Position numbers and translations under genes: made by a program. The notes under the pieces are model-generated. The model saw only the letters and a list, made by a program, of their open reading frames with translations, was not told the origin of the DNA and did no database searches. A DNA stretch of 64,000 nucleotides from positions 3,286,001 through 3,350,000 of the forward strand of contig NZ_CP011530.1 in the NCBI RefSeq assembly GCF_001605725.1. Reading direction: 5' to 3'. Source of the DNA: Mycobacteroides immunogenum. Lineage in GTDB: Bacteria; Actinomycetota; Actinomycetes; Mycobacteriales; Mycobacteriaceae. The first letter of the stretch is position 1. The number at the start of each line of letters is the position of its first letter. This document shows positions 16,811 through 25,101 of this stretch, piece after piece.

Positions 16811-18241
16811 ATGAGTACAGCCATGGCAGCAGATACCCCCAAATACGATCTCGTCGTCATCGGTTCCGGCCCCGGCGGCCAGAAGGCCGCCATCGCCGCG
16901 GCCAAGCTCGGCAAGTCGGTGGCGGTCGTCGAACGGGACAACATGCTCGGCGGTGTCTGCACCAACACCGGCACCATTCCGTCCAAGACACTGCGCGAGG
17001 CGGTGCTCTACCTGACGGGCATGAATCAGCGCGAGCTGTATGGCGCGAGCTATCGGGTAAAGGCCAACATCACCCCCGAGGACCTGCTGGCCCGCACCGA
17101 ACACGTCATCCGCAAGGAAATCGAGGTGGTACGCGCTCAGCTGCAACGCAACCGCATCGATTTGATCAGCGGTATCGGGCGATTCACCGACGAGCACACC
17201 GTGGTCGTGGAGGAGCCCTCGCGGGGCGAGCGCACCACCTTGCACGCCGAATACGTCGTCATCGCCACCGGCACCAACCCTGCCCGCCCCGATGGTGTGT
17301 CCTTCGATGAGAAACGTGTGCTGGACTCGGACGGCATCCTGAATCTGCGCTTCATCCCCGGGTCGATGGTGGTGGTGGGCGCCGGCGTGATCGGCATCGA
17401 GTACGCGTCCATGTTCGCCGCCCTCGGCACCAAGGTGACCGTGGTAGAGAAGCGCGACTCGATGCTCGACTTCTGCGATCCGGAAGTTGTTGAGGCTCTT
17501 CGCTTTCACCTGCGCGATCTGGCGGTGACGTTCCGGTTCGGCGAGGAAGTCACCACCGTCGACGTCAACGAGACCGGCACCATGACCACCCTGGCCAGCG
17601 GCAAGCAGATCCCTGCCGACACCGTCATGTATTCGGCGGGACGGCAGGGACAAACCGACCAGCTCGACCTCACCAGAGCCGGCCTGGAGGCCGACAATCG
17701 TGGACGCATCTGGGTCGACGCGAACTTCCAGACCAAGGTCGACCACATCTACGCGGTGGGCGATGTCATCGGATTCCCGGCGCTGGCCGCCACCTCGATG
17801 GATCAGGGACGCCTGGCGGCCTATCACGCCTTCGGGGAGCCGTCGAAGGGCATGACCGATCTGCAGCCGATCGGTATCTACTCCATTCCCGAGGTGTCCT
17901 ATGTGGGCGCCACCGAGGTTGAACTCACCAAGAACGCGATTCCCTATGAGGTGGGCGTCTCGCGCTATCGCGAGCTGGCGCGCGGTCAGATCGCCGGGGA
18001 TTCCTACGGCATGCTCAAGCTGTTGGTGTCCACCGAGAACCTCAAGCTGCTCGGAGTTCACATCTTCGGGTCCGACGCCACCGATCTGGTGCACATCGGC
18101 CAGGCGGTGATGGGCTGCGGCGGAACGGTCGAATACCTGGTGGACGCGGTATTCAACTACCCGACGTTCTCGGAGGCGTACAAGGTGGCCGCGCTCGACG
18201 TGATGAATAAGATCCGCGCGCTGAACCAGTTCAAGGCCTGA
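16811..18241 (+). CDS. sthA: Soluble pyridine nucleotide transhydrogenase
   Basis: A cytoplasmic FAD flavoprotein that balances NADPH and NADH. It has the FAD motif [12 protein letters not shown], then [24 protein letters not shown], in which the second redox Cys is replaced by Thr; this is diagnostic of SthA and not damage. The NAD(P) motif [19 protein letters not shown] and the C-terminal [15 protein letters not shown] follow. The ATG at 16811 is chosen; ATGs at 16787 and 16823 are alternatives. About 476 residues. It matches Rv2713 in order. Confidence 0.92.
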   Translation: MSTAMAADTPKYDLVVIGSGPGGQKAAIAAAKLGKSVAVVERDNMLGGVCTNTGTIPSKTLREAVLYLTGMNQRELYGASYRVKANITPEDLLARTEHVIRKEIEVVRAQLQRNRIDLISGIGRFTDEHTVVVEEPSRGERTTLHAEYVVIATGTNPARPDGVSFDEKRVLDSDGILNLRFIPGSMVVVGAGVIGIEYASMFAALGTKVTVVEKRDSMLDFCDPEVVEALRFHLRDLAVTFRFGEEVTTVDVNETGTMTTLASGKQIPADTVMYSAGRQGQTDQLDLTRAGLEADNRGRIWVDANFQTKVDHIYAVGDVIGFPALAATSMDQGRLAAYHAFGEPSKGMTDLQPIGIYSIPEVSYVGATEVELTKNAIPYEVGVSRYRELARGQIAGDSYGMLKLLVSTENLKLLGVHIFGSDATDLVHIGQAVMGCGGTVEYLVDAVFNYPTFSEAYKVAALDVMNKIRALNQFKA

Positions 18242-18377
18242 GGTATTTCGCGCTGGGCGAATACCGTCCCCGCGCGGAATTCGCATCCCGCCTGGGCCGT
18301 TGAGCCCATAGGTACATTCGCCGTTTGCCTACCGGTAAGGGACACTGGTGGGACCAGGACGCGAAGGGAGGCGAGCC

Positions 18378-19370
18378 ATGACCAGCAATGAGGGCGCAGA
18401 GCCACAGCCGTACAAACCGGATCAGAGCGGCATGTACGAGCTGGAATTTCCGGGACCACAGCTGGCATCTGCTGATGGACGCGGTCCGGTGCTCGTGCAC
18501 GCGCTACAGGGATTCTCCGATTCGGGTCATGCCGTGAAGCTGGCCGCGGCGCATCTGCGCAGCACGCTCGAAAGCGAGCTGGTGGCCTCGTTCGCGATCG
18601 ATGATCTGCTGGACTACCGATCGCGCCGTCCGGTGATGACGTTCAAGAGCGATCACTTCACCGAGTACGCCACTCCCGAGCTCAACTTGTACGCCCTCAA
18701 AGACACCAAGGGCACGCCGTTTCTGCTGCTGGCTGGACTTGAGCCGGATCTGAAGTGGGAGCGCTTCGTCAATGCGATCCGGCTGCTGGCTGACCAGCTC
18801 GGTGTGCGCAAGACCATCGGCTTGGGTGCTATTCCGATGGCGGTTCCGCACACCCGCCCGATCACCTTGACCGCGCATGGCAACGATCGCAAGACCCTTG
18901 ATGAGCACCCGGGCTGGATCGATGAGGTTCAGGTGCCGGGCAGCGCATCCAATCTGCTGGAATTCCGCCTTGCCCAGCACGGGCACGACGTGGTCGGCTT
19001 CGCCGTGCATGTACCCCATTACCTGGCCCAGACCGACTACCCGGAGGCCTCGCAGCGCCTGCTGGAGGAGGTCGCCAGGACCGGCGATCTGGAGCTGCCC
19101 CTGCAGGAGCTCACTGAGGCGGCCGCCAAGGTGCGCAATCAGATCAATGAGCAGGTCGAAGGCAGCGAGGAAGTGGCCCAGGTGGTGCAGGCGCTGGAAC
19201 GCCAGTACGACGCCTTTGTGGCCGCCCAGGAGAACCGCTCGTTGCTGGCCCGGGACGAGGAACTGCCCAGCGGCGATGAGCTGGCCGGAGAGTTCGAGCG
19301 ATTCCTCGCCGAACAGGCCAAGTTCGGCGACGACCCGTCGGGTCCGACGCCGGGAGGCCCGATTCTCTAG
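18378..19370 (+). CDS. PAC2-family protein
   Basis: A 330-residue protein of the PAC2 (proteasome assembly chaperone-like) family, Rv2714-type. The ATG at 18378 follows GGGAGGCGAG. Recognisable segments are LVHALQGFSDSGHAVKLAAAHL, LGAIPMAVPHTRPI and DVVGFAVHVPHYLAQTDYPEASQRLLEE, with a helical C-terminus. The structural homologue is known but the biological role is not. It may be co-transcribed with the hydrolase that follows. Confidence 0.88.
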   Translation: MTSNEGAEPQPYKPDQSGMYELEFPGPQLASADGRGPVLVHALQGFSDSGHAVKLAAAHLRSTLESELVASFAIDDLLDYRSRRPVMTFKSDHFTEYATPELNLYALKDTKGTPFLLLAGLEPDLKWERFVNAIRLLADQLGVRKTIGLGAIPMAVPHTRPITLTAHGNDRKTLDEHPGWIDEVQVPGSASNLLEFRLAQHGHDVVGFAVHVPHYLAQTDYPEASQRLLEEVARTGDLELPLQELTEAAAKVRNQINEQVEGSEEVAQVVQALERQYDAFVAAQENRSLLARDEELPSGDELAGEFERFLAEQAKFGDDPSGPTPGGPIL

Positions 19371-19424
19371 CCCGGTTATGCGCTCACCGCGCCAAATTTG
19401 CGGCGACGGGTGAAAATACTTCGT

Positions 19425-20507
19425 ATGAATCCTCCACCGCGGCTCTTGCGTCCGGTGCCGGATGCCGAGCGCATCGACGGCGTCGAGGACGACGGCGGCA
19501 CTCCCTCCGCCGACGACACATCGACGCGTCCGCGGCTGGCCTTCCGCACCATCCACGGCTACCGGCGCGCCTTCCGGATCGCGGGATCGGGCCCGGTACT
19601 GCTGCTCATCCACGGGATCGGCGATAACTCGGCGACTTGGGAGAGCGTGCACGCGCAGCTCGCCGAGCACTTCACCGTGATCGCACCCGACCTGCTGGGG
19701 CATGGACAGTCGGACAAGCCGCGCGCCGACTACTCGGTAGCGGCCTATGCGAACGGCATGCGTGACCTGCTGGCGGTGCTGGACATCGAGCGGGTCACGG
19801 TTGTCGGGCATTCGCTGGGTGGTGGTGTGGCGATGCAATTCACCTATCAGTTCCCACACCTGGTCGAGCGGCTCATTCTGGTGGCACCCGGCGGGGTGAC
19901 CAAGGACGTCAACATCGTGTTGCGTTGTGCGTCCATGCCATTCATCGGTGATGCGCTGGGGCTGTTGCGGCTGCCGTTGGCCATGCCGATGATCCGACTG
20001 GGCGGAGCGGTGGCCCGCGCAACATTCGGGCGGGCGGGAATGGGCCGCGATATCCCCGATGTACTGCGCGTACTCGCTGACCTCCCCGAACCCACGGCCT
20101 CGGCCGCGTTCACCCGGACACTGCGCGCCGTGGTGGATTGGCGCGGCCAGGTGGTGACCATGCTGGACCGATGTTATTTGACCGAATCTGTTCCTGTTCA
20201 GCTGATTTGGGGCAGTGACGATCTGGTGATCCCGGTCAGCCACGGCCACCTCGCGCACGCCGCGATGCCCGGTTCGACGCTGGAGATATTCGACAAATCC
20301 GGGCATTTCCCCTTCCATGACGATCCCGAGCGATTCATCGCTATCGTTCGCCAATTCATCGCTTCCACCGAACCCGGCGAGTACGACGAGAAAGAACTGC
20401 GCCGATTGCTGCGCACCGGCGTCACCGAACGTGCCATCGGCGGGGCCGCACGCACCCGTATGGCCGTGCTCGATGCCATGGGCACCGACGAGCGCAGCGC
20501 CACCTGA
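19425..20507 (+). CDS. Alpha/beta hydrolase (Rv2715 type)
   Basis: A 360-residue serine hydrolase with HGIGDNSATW (oxyanion region), nucleophile elbow GHSLGGG near residue 128 (VVGHSLGGGVAMQF), acid in IWGSDDLVIP and His in SGHFPFHDDP. A C-terminal extension (EYDEKELRRLLRTG...) is conserved in the Rv2715 family. The substrate is unknown; lipid or ester hydrolysis is likely. The ATG at 19425 is preferred, with a GTG at 19410 as an alternative. Confidence 0.88.
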   Translation: MNPPPRLLRPVPDAERIDGVEDDGGTPSADDTSTRPRLAFRTIHGYRRAFRIAGSGPVLLLIHGIGDNSATWESVHAQLAEHFTVIAPDLLGHGQSDKPRADYSVAAYANGMRDLLAVLDIERVTVVGHSLGGGVAMQFTYQFPHLVERLILVAPGGVTKDVNIVLRCASMPFIGDALGLLRLPLAMPMIRLGGAVARATFGRAGMGRDIPDVLRVLADLPEPTASAAFTRTLRAVVDWRGQVVTMLDRCYLTESVPVQLIWGSDDLVIPVSHGHLAHAAMPGSTLEIFDKSGHFPFHDDPERFIAIVRQFIASTEPGEYDEKELRRLLRTGVTERAIGGAARTRMAVLDAMGTDERSAT

Positions 20508-20589
20508 TCCGAGAAATCAAGCGCTGCCGAAGAATTGCCTGATCACGGGTCCTCGTGTGCGCGGCACGCGATGGACGTAGAGTCGAAGA

Positions 20590-21273
20590 ATGAGCGTTGA
20601 TGTCGCGGTTGTTCGCGTATTCACCGACGAAACGGGCAACTTCGGCAATCCCTTGGGTATCGCCAACGGCGCCGACGTGGCCCCGGAGGAGCGCCAGCAG
20701 GTTGCTGCCCGATTGGGGTTCAGCGAAACGGTTTTCGTCGATCTGCCAGCCGAAGGATCCAACACCGCACACCTGCGGATTTTCACTCCGGCAGTAGAGC
20801 TTGCCTTCGCCGGGCATCCCACGGTGGGGCTGGCGTGGTGGCTGCGCGAACGTGGCACTCCGGTCAACACCCTGCAAGTTCCCGCGGGAGTGCTGCAGGT
20901 GAGCTATGACGACCGGACGTGGATACGGGCCCGGTCCGACTGGGCCCCGGAGACCGATTTCCATGAGGCGCTCTCCCCTGCCGATGTGGAGGCCGCCGAC
21001 CCCTCCGACTACGCGGACGAACTGCTGCATTGCGTGTGGGCGTGGCAGGACCGCGACGCCAGCCTGGTCCGTTCCCGGGTGTTCGCGTCCGATCTGGGTG
21101 TCAACGAGGACGAGGCGACCGGCTCAGTGGCCGCGCGGATGACTGACCTGCTCAGCCGTGACTTGATCATCAATCAGGGCAAGGGGTCGCAGATCCTCAC
21201 ACAGTGGAGCCCCGAGGGCTGGGTGACGATCGGTGGCCGTGTGGTCGCCGATCAGCCGCTCACGTTGGACTAG
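20590..21273 (+). CDS. PhzF-family isomerase-like protein
   Basis: A 227-residue protein with the PhzF/DapF-like double hotdog-type fold. It has the N-terminal [17 protein letters not shown], the acidic catalytic-site segment [31 protein letters not shown] and the C-terminal [14 protein letters not shown]. The conserved Glu of SETVF is present. It is shorter than typical PhzF proteins of about 280 residues. The substrate is unknown, and phenazine synthesis is not implied. Rv2716c-like position. Confidence 0.85.
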   Translation: MSVDVAVVRVFTDETGNFGNPLGIANGADVAPEERQQVAARLGFSETVFVDLPAEGSNTAHLRIFTPAVELAFAGHPTVGLAWWLRERGTPVNTLQVPAGVLQVSYDDRTWIRARSDWAPETDFHEALSPADVEAADPSDYADELLHCVWAWQDRDASLVRSRVFASDLGVNEDEATGSVAARMTDLLSRDLIINQGKGSQILTQWSPEGWVTIGGRVVADQPLTLD

Positions 21274-21288
21274 GACCCGACCAACGGC

Positions 21289-21753
21289 TCAGGACCCCGC
21301 TGGGGCGTCCCGATGGGCCCTCAGTGCGGCGATCTCACGCTCGAAATCCTCGGCGGAGCTGAACCCCCGGTACACCGAGGCGAAGCGCAGGTAGGCGACT
21401 TCATCCAGGTCGCGCAGTGGACCCAGGATGGCCAGACCCACCTCATTGCTGGGGATCTCTGGGGACCCGGCGGCCCGGACGGCATCCTCGACCTGCTGGG
21501 CAAGCAGATTCAGCGCATCGTCATCGACATCACGGCCCTGGCAGGCACGGCGTACACCCTTGACGACCTTGTCGCGGCTGAACGGCTCGGTGACGCCGCT
21601 GCGCTTCACGACGGCCAAGACGGCGGTCTCGACGGTGGTGAAACGACGGCCGCACTCTGGACACGATCGCCGGCGTCGTATCGCCTGGCCTTCGTCCGCT
21701 TCGCGGGAATCGACAACACGCGAGTCAGGATGACGGCAGAACGGACAGTGCAT
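21289..21753 (-). CDS. nrdR: Transcriptional repressor NrdR
   Basis: A 154-residue ATP/dATP-sensing repressor of ribonucleotide reductase genes. It has an N-terminal zinc ribbon ([17 protein letters not shown] and CPECGRRF) and a central ATP-cone domain ([20 protein letters not shown]). The ATG at 21753 begins the conserved MHCPFC. It lies downstream of the LysM gene on the same strand, the Rv2718c-Rv2719c order. Confidence 0.96.
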   Translation of the reverse strand: MHCPFCRHPDSRVVDSREADEGQAIRRRRSCPECGRRFTTVETAVLAVVKRSGVTEPFSRDKVVKGVRRACQGRDVDDDALNLLAQQVEDAVRAAGSPEIPSNEVGLAILGPLRDLDEVAYLRFASVYRGFSSAEDFEREIAALRAHRDAPAGS

Positions 21754-21883
21754 CACTGCTCCTTCGCCGGTTCTGGACTCGATGTCGTTGAGCTGGGTTT
21801 GTTGACGCACCGCGCAACGCGCCCAGACCGGTGTCGAGGATACCCGTGCTCCCGCACGCCCGAAGGTCACGCCCGGCTGCCGA

Positions 21884-22402
21884 TCAGCCGACCGGAGAAA
21901 CCAGCGTCTGACCGGCTTGCACTGTCGCCGAGTCGAGTTCATTGAGTTCCCGGATCTTGGACACCACGGCCGACCGTGGCGCCTCCGGCGCGACACGTGA
22001 GGCCACGTCTGCCAGGGTCTCCCCGGGAGCGACCTGCACTACCGCCACCCGCTCCGGCACACCCGCGCCCCCGACGCCTGCGGCGCTCACCTGGCCGAGC
22101 ATCAGCAGCCACATCGTCGCCACCGCGGCACCCACCGCGACGAGGATGGTGGCCTTCAGGCTCACCGGGCGGCGACCATGCACCCGATGCGGCATCGCCG
22201 AGACGCGGATGCCGTTACCGCGGTATGCGACCGGCCTGCCCGCGGGCCGGCGATACGCGACAGTGCGCACCGGTAGCGCCCGCCGTTGGGTCAGCGGGTA
22301 TTGGGCGCTATAGGCGCGCGCCTGTGGGGCGTACTCGCGCGGCGCGTGCTCGCGAGCGTGAGAACTACGCGGCGGGGCGAGAACGTTTGTGCTCATCTGC
22401 AT
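21884..22402 (-). CDS. SOS-regulated LysM membrane protein (Rv2719c type)
   Basis: A 172-residue protein from the ATG at 22402 (a second ATG at 22396). It has a basic, Arg/Pro/Tyr-rich cytoplasmic N-terminus, one transmembrane helix ([19 protein letters not shown]) and a C-terminal LysM domain ([20 protein letters not shown]...[15 protein letters not shown]) that binds peptidoglycan. The Rv2719c homologue is a DNA-damage-induced cell-division inhibitor. Two LexA-box-like palindromes sit upstream. It is divergent from lexA. Confidence 0.9.
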   Translation of the reverse strand: MQMSTNVLAPPRSSHAREHAPREYAPQARAYSAQYPLTQRRALPVRTVAYRRPAGRPVAYRGNGIRVSAMPHRVHGRRPVSLKATILVAVGAAVATMWLLMLGQVSAAGVGGAGVPERVAVVQVAPGETLADVASRVAPEAPRSAVVSKIRELNELDSATVQAGQTLVSPVG

Positions 22403-22456
22403 GCCCTTCCTGTCCAGTCGATCGGTCGGCCCGTTCGCTCTTATGTTCGAATGTAC

Positions 22457-22491
22457 TCGATCATGTGTTCGATGTCCGAACATGTGATCGA
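22457..22491. promoter_or_regulatory. Two tandem LexA boxes upstream of the LysM gene
   Basis: 22457-22472 (TCGATCATGTGTTCGA) matches the mycobacterial consensus TCGAACNNNNGTTCGA except at one position. 22476-22491 (CCGAACATGTGATCGA) has two mismatches. They lie 55-89 bases upstream of the LysM start and three bases apart, suggesting cooperative binding. Confidence 0.7.
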
Positions 22492-22577
22492 TTTGTAGCA
22501 TCCGGTACCGACAAGTGGCCCTGAGCAGCACCGATACACCCCATCGGCGGGCCGCCAGGCATGCGTCGCGACACGCA

Positions 22578-22593
22578 TCGAACACATGTTTGA
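22578..22593. promoter_or_regulatory. LexA box of the lexA promoter
   Basis: TCGAACACATGTTTGA is a near-perfect match to the mycobacterial LexA consensus, 33 bases before the lexA ATG, so lexA is autoregulated. Confidence 0.88.
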
Positions 22594-22625
22594 TAAATGT
22601 CGTCGACAGGTCTAGATTCGGGCCC

Positions 22626-23300
22626 ATGAGCGATACACCCAGCAAGGGACCCGCCACCGGTTCACTGACCGAGCGCCAGCGGACCATCCTGGAGGTCATC
22701 CGCGCATCGGTGAATGAACGGGGCTACCCCCCGAGCATCCGCGAAATTGGAGACGCCGTCGGGCTCACCTCCACATCCTCGGTCGCCCATCAACTACGCA
22801 CCCTCGAACAGAAGGGCTTTCTGCGGCGTGATCCGAACCGTCCACGCGCCGTTGATGTTCGGGGCCTCGATGATTCTCATACCCCATCGGCCACCACCGA
22901 TGTGATCGGCTCCGGCGACCTGCCGGAACCGACGTTCGTCCCCGTTCTCGGACGTATCGCCGCCGGTGGTCCCATCCTGGCCGAGGAGGCCGTCGAGGAT
23001 GTCTTCCCACTCCCCCGCGAACTTGTCGGCGAGGGATCGCTGTTCCTGCTCAAGGTGGTGGGTGAGTCGATGATCGACGCCGCGATCTGTGACGGCGACT
23101 GGGTGGTGGTACGCCAGCAGAATGTCGCCGACAACGGCGATATCGTGGCCGCGATGATCGACGGCGAAGCGACCGTCAAGACATTCAAGCGGACGGCGGG
23201 CCATGTCTGGCTGATGCCGCACAACCCGCTCTTCGAACCGATCCCCGGTAACGACGCCGCCATCCTCGGCAAGGTCGTCACGGTTATCCGCAAGGTCTAA
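22626..23300 (+). CDS. lexA: SOS repressor LexA
   Basis: A 224-residue repressor. The N-terminal winged helix is [44 protein letters not shown]. The Ala-Gly cleavage bond is in GRIAAGGP, and the Ser-Lys dyad is GESMID and ATVKTF. RecA-stimulated self-cleavage releases the SOS genes. The ATG at 22626 is chosen because a LexA box ends 33 bases upstream. It converges on the GNAT gene with a four-base overlap. Confidence 0.97.
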   Translation: MSDTPSKGPATGSLTERQRTILEVIRASVNERGYPPSIREIGDAVGLTSTSSVAHQLRTLEQKGFLRRDPNRPRAVDVRGLDDSHTPSATTDVIGSGDLPEPTFVPVLGRIAAGGPILAEEAVEDVFPLPRELVGEGSLFLLKVVGESMIDAAICDGDWVVVRQQNVADNGDIVAAMIDGEATVKTFKRTAGHVWLMPHNPLFEPIPGNDAAILGKVVTVIRKV

Positions 23301-23830
23301 ATGCCTGCGGGCGCCGGTCCTGGGGCCGAGGAATCGTCGGCAGAGGTCAAGAACAACTGAAAATGCGTAACGTCATGCCAGCTGCCCAGCTTGTACCCGA
23401 TCCGGCGATACAACGCGACCTGTTCGAATCCCATTGTCAGGTGTAGCTTTTCGCTCGCTTCATTGGGCGTCACGACTACGGCGAGCACTGTGCGGTAGCC
23501 GAGATCGCGGAGCCGGTCCAATAGCGCGGCATACAGCAGGCGTCCCGCGCCGCGCTGCCGCCGCGCGCCATCGACATAGACACTGACCTCGCAGGCCCAC
23601 TGGTAGGCCATGCGTGATTTCCACGGCGCCGCATAGGCGTAGCCGAGAATATCCCCACCGTCCTCGGCCACCAGCCAGGCATGGCGGTGGGCCGCCGTCT
23701 GGATGCGTTCGGCAAGAACGGCATCCGACGGCGGCACCTCCTCGAACGAAATGGCCGTATCGGTCACGTACGGCGCATAGATCGCCGCGCACGCGGCCGC
23801 GTCGGCGGCCGTCGCGTCACGAATATGCAT
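23297..23830 (-). CDS. GNAT acetyltransferase of the phosphinothricin (Pat/Bar) type
   Basis: A 177-residue N-acetyltransferase. It shows the Pat pattern: [20 protein letters not shown] at the N-terminus, the SFEEVPPSD motif, the acetyl-CoA loop [18 protein letters not shown] and C-terminal [25 protein letters not shown]. It may acetylate phosphinothricin, methionine sulfoximine or a similar amino acid, as such family members do. It is convergent with lexA. Confidence 0.86.
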   Translation of the reverse strand: MHIRDATAADAAACAAIYAPYVTDTAISFEEVPPSDAVLAERIQTAAHRHAWLVAEDGGDILGYAYAAPWKSRMAYQWACEVSVYVDGARRQRGAGRLLYAALLDRLRDLGYRTVLAVVVTPNEASEKLHLTMGFEQVALYRRIGYKLGSWHDVTHFQLFLTSADDSSAPGPAPAGI

Positions 23831-23836
23831 GGGCGA

Positions 23837-24991
23837 CTAGAGCGAACGCCCGATGATCTCCTTCATGATCTCGGTAGTTCCGCCGTAGATCGTCTGGATA
23901 CGGGAGTCCATGTACGCCCGGGCGACCGGGTACTCACGCATGAAGCCGTAGCCGCCATGCAGCTGCAGGCAGCGGTCGATCAGGTGGACCTGCTTCTCGG
24001 TGCTGTACCACTTGGCCATCGCGGCCTGCTCGACGCTCAGCTCCTTCTTGTTGAGCAGCGTGATGAATTCGTCGACCATGATCCGGATCATGGTGGCGTC
24101 GGTGGCGAGCTCGGCCAGCACAAAGCGGCTGTTCTGGAAGCTCTTGATCGGCTTGCCGAACGCCTTGCGCTCAGATGTGTACTGGATGGTCGCCTCGAGC
24201 ATGGTTTCCATCGCCGCGGCCGCGACGACCGCGATCGACATGCGTTCCTGCGGCAGGTTCTGCATGAGGTAGATGAAGCCCTGGCCCTCTTGACCCAGCA
24301 GGTTGGCAGCGGGCACCCGAACGTCGGTGAAGGACAGCTCGGCGGTGTCCTGAGCGTCCAGACCCATCTTGTCGAGCTTGCGGCCGCGCTCGAAGCCCTC
24401 CATACCGCGCTCCACCACGATGAGCGAGAAGCCCAGCGCGCCCTTCTCCGGGTCGGTCTGGGCGACCACGATCACCAGGTCGGCGTTGATGCCGTTGGTG
24501 ATGAAGGTCTTCGCGCCATTGAGAATGTAATGATCGCCATCCTTGACCGCGCGGGTCTTGATGCCCTGCAGGTCGCTGCCGGTACCCGGCTCGGTCATGG
24601 CGATGGCGCTGATCAGCTCGCCGGAACAGAATCCCGGGAACCAGCGGGCCTTCTGCTCGTCATTGGCCAGATCCCGGAAGTACGGGCCGGCGACATCGTT
24701 GTGCAGGGTGAAACCAATACCCGACTGACGGGCCTTGGTGATCTCTTCACCGATGATGGCGTTGTAGCGGAAATCGACGAGTCCACCGCCACCGAACTCC
24801 TCGGGCATATCGGTGCCCAAGAAGCCCTGTTTGCCGGCCTCGACCCACAGCGAGCGGTCGACGATCTTGTTCTCGTCCCACTCCTCGCGGTAAGGCTCGG
24901 CGTGCCGTTCCAGGAAGGTCTTGAACGACTCGCGGAACAGTTCGTGCTCGGGTTCGAAAATGGTGCGTGTGAACTTAACGGCGCCGGCCAT
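23837..24991 (-). CDS. fadE20: Acyl-CoA dehydrogenase (FadE20 type)
   Basis: A 384-residue FAD flavoenzyme that oxidises acyl-CoA to enoyl-CoA. It has TRTIFEPEHELFRESFKTFLERH at the start, AMTEPGTGSDLQG (FAD/substrate contact) and the C-terminal QLHGGYGFMREYPVARAYMDSRIQTIYGGTTEIMKEIIGR. The catalytic Glu is expected in the IYGGTTEI segment. The ATG at 24991 follows AAGGTGATC. The place next to hflX matches Rv2724c (fadE20). Confidence 0.9.
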   Translation of the reverse strand: MAGAVKFTRTIFEPEHELFRESFKTFLERHAEPYREEWDENKIVDRSLWVEAGKQGFLGTDMPEEFGGGGLVDFRYNAIIGEEITKARQSGIGFTLHNDVAGPYFRDLANDEQKARWFPGFCSGELISAIAMTEPGTGSDLQGIKTRAVKDGDHYILNGAKTFITNGINADLVIVVAQTDPEKGALGFSLIVVERGMEGFERGRKLDKMGLDAQDTAELSFTDVRVPAANLLGQEGQGFIYLMQNLPQERMSIAVVAAAAMETMLEATIQYTSERKAFGKPIKSFQNSRFVLAELATDATMIRIMVDEFITLLNKKELSVEQAAMAKWYSTEKQVHLIDRCLQLHGGYGFMREYPVARAYMDSRIQTIYGGTTEIMKEIIGRSL

Positions 24992-25032
24992 GATCACCTT
25001 CCGGTTTGGGTTTACGTACTTGGCAGAATGTA

Positions 25033-25056
25033 TACCAACCCACTGGTCGGTTGGCA
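25033..25056. promoter_or_regulatory. TetR-type palindromic operator upstream of fadE20
   Basis: CCAACC (25035-25040) and GGTTGG (25049-25054) form a perfect inverted repeat around the partly symmetric core nACnnGTn, resembling TetR-family sites. It overlaps the region between fadE20 and the divergent molybdoenzyme, so it may control both. Confidence 0.6.
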
Positions 25057-25101
25057 CTCGCCTACCTGGTTTCGACGGACAGAAAGCCTAGGCTGATCGG
25101 G

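Noticed and set aside
16964-16985. Missing second redox cysteine in the sthA product as a damaged disulfide reductase
   Set aside because: Cys-to-Thr at this place is normal for soluble transhydrogenases.
18241-18340. Hairpin-like sequence after sthA as a terminator
   Set aside because: The stem is interrupted and no T-run follows; support was too weak to list.
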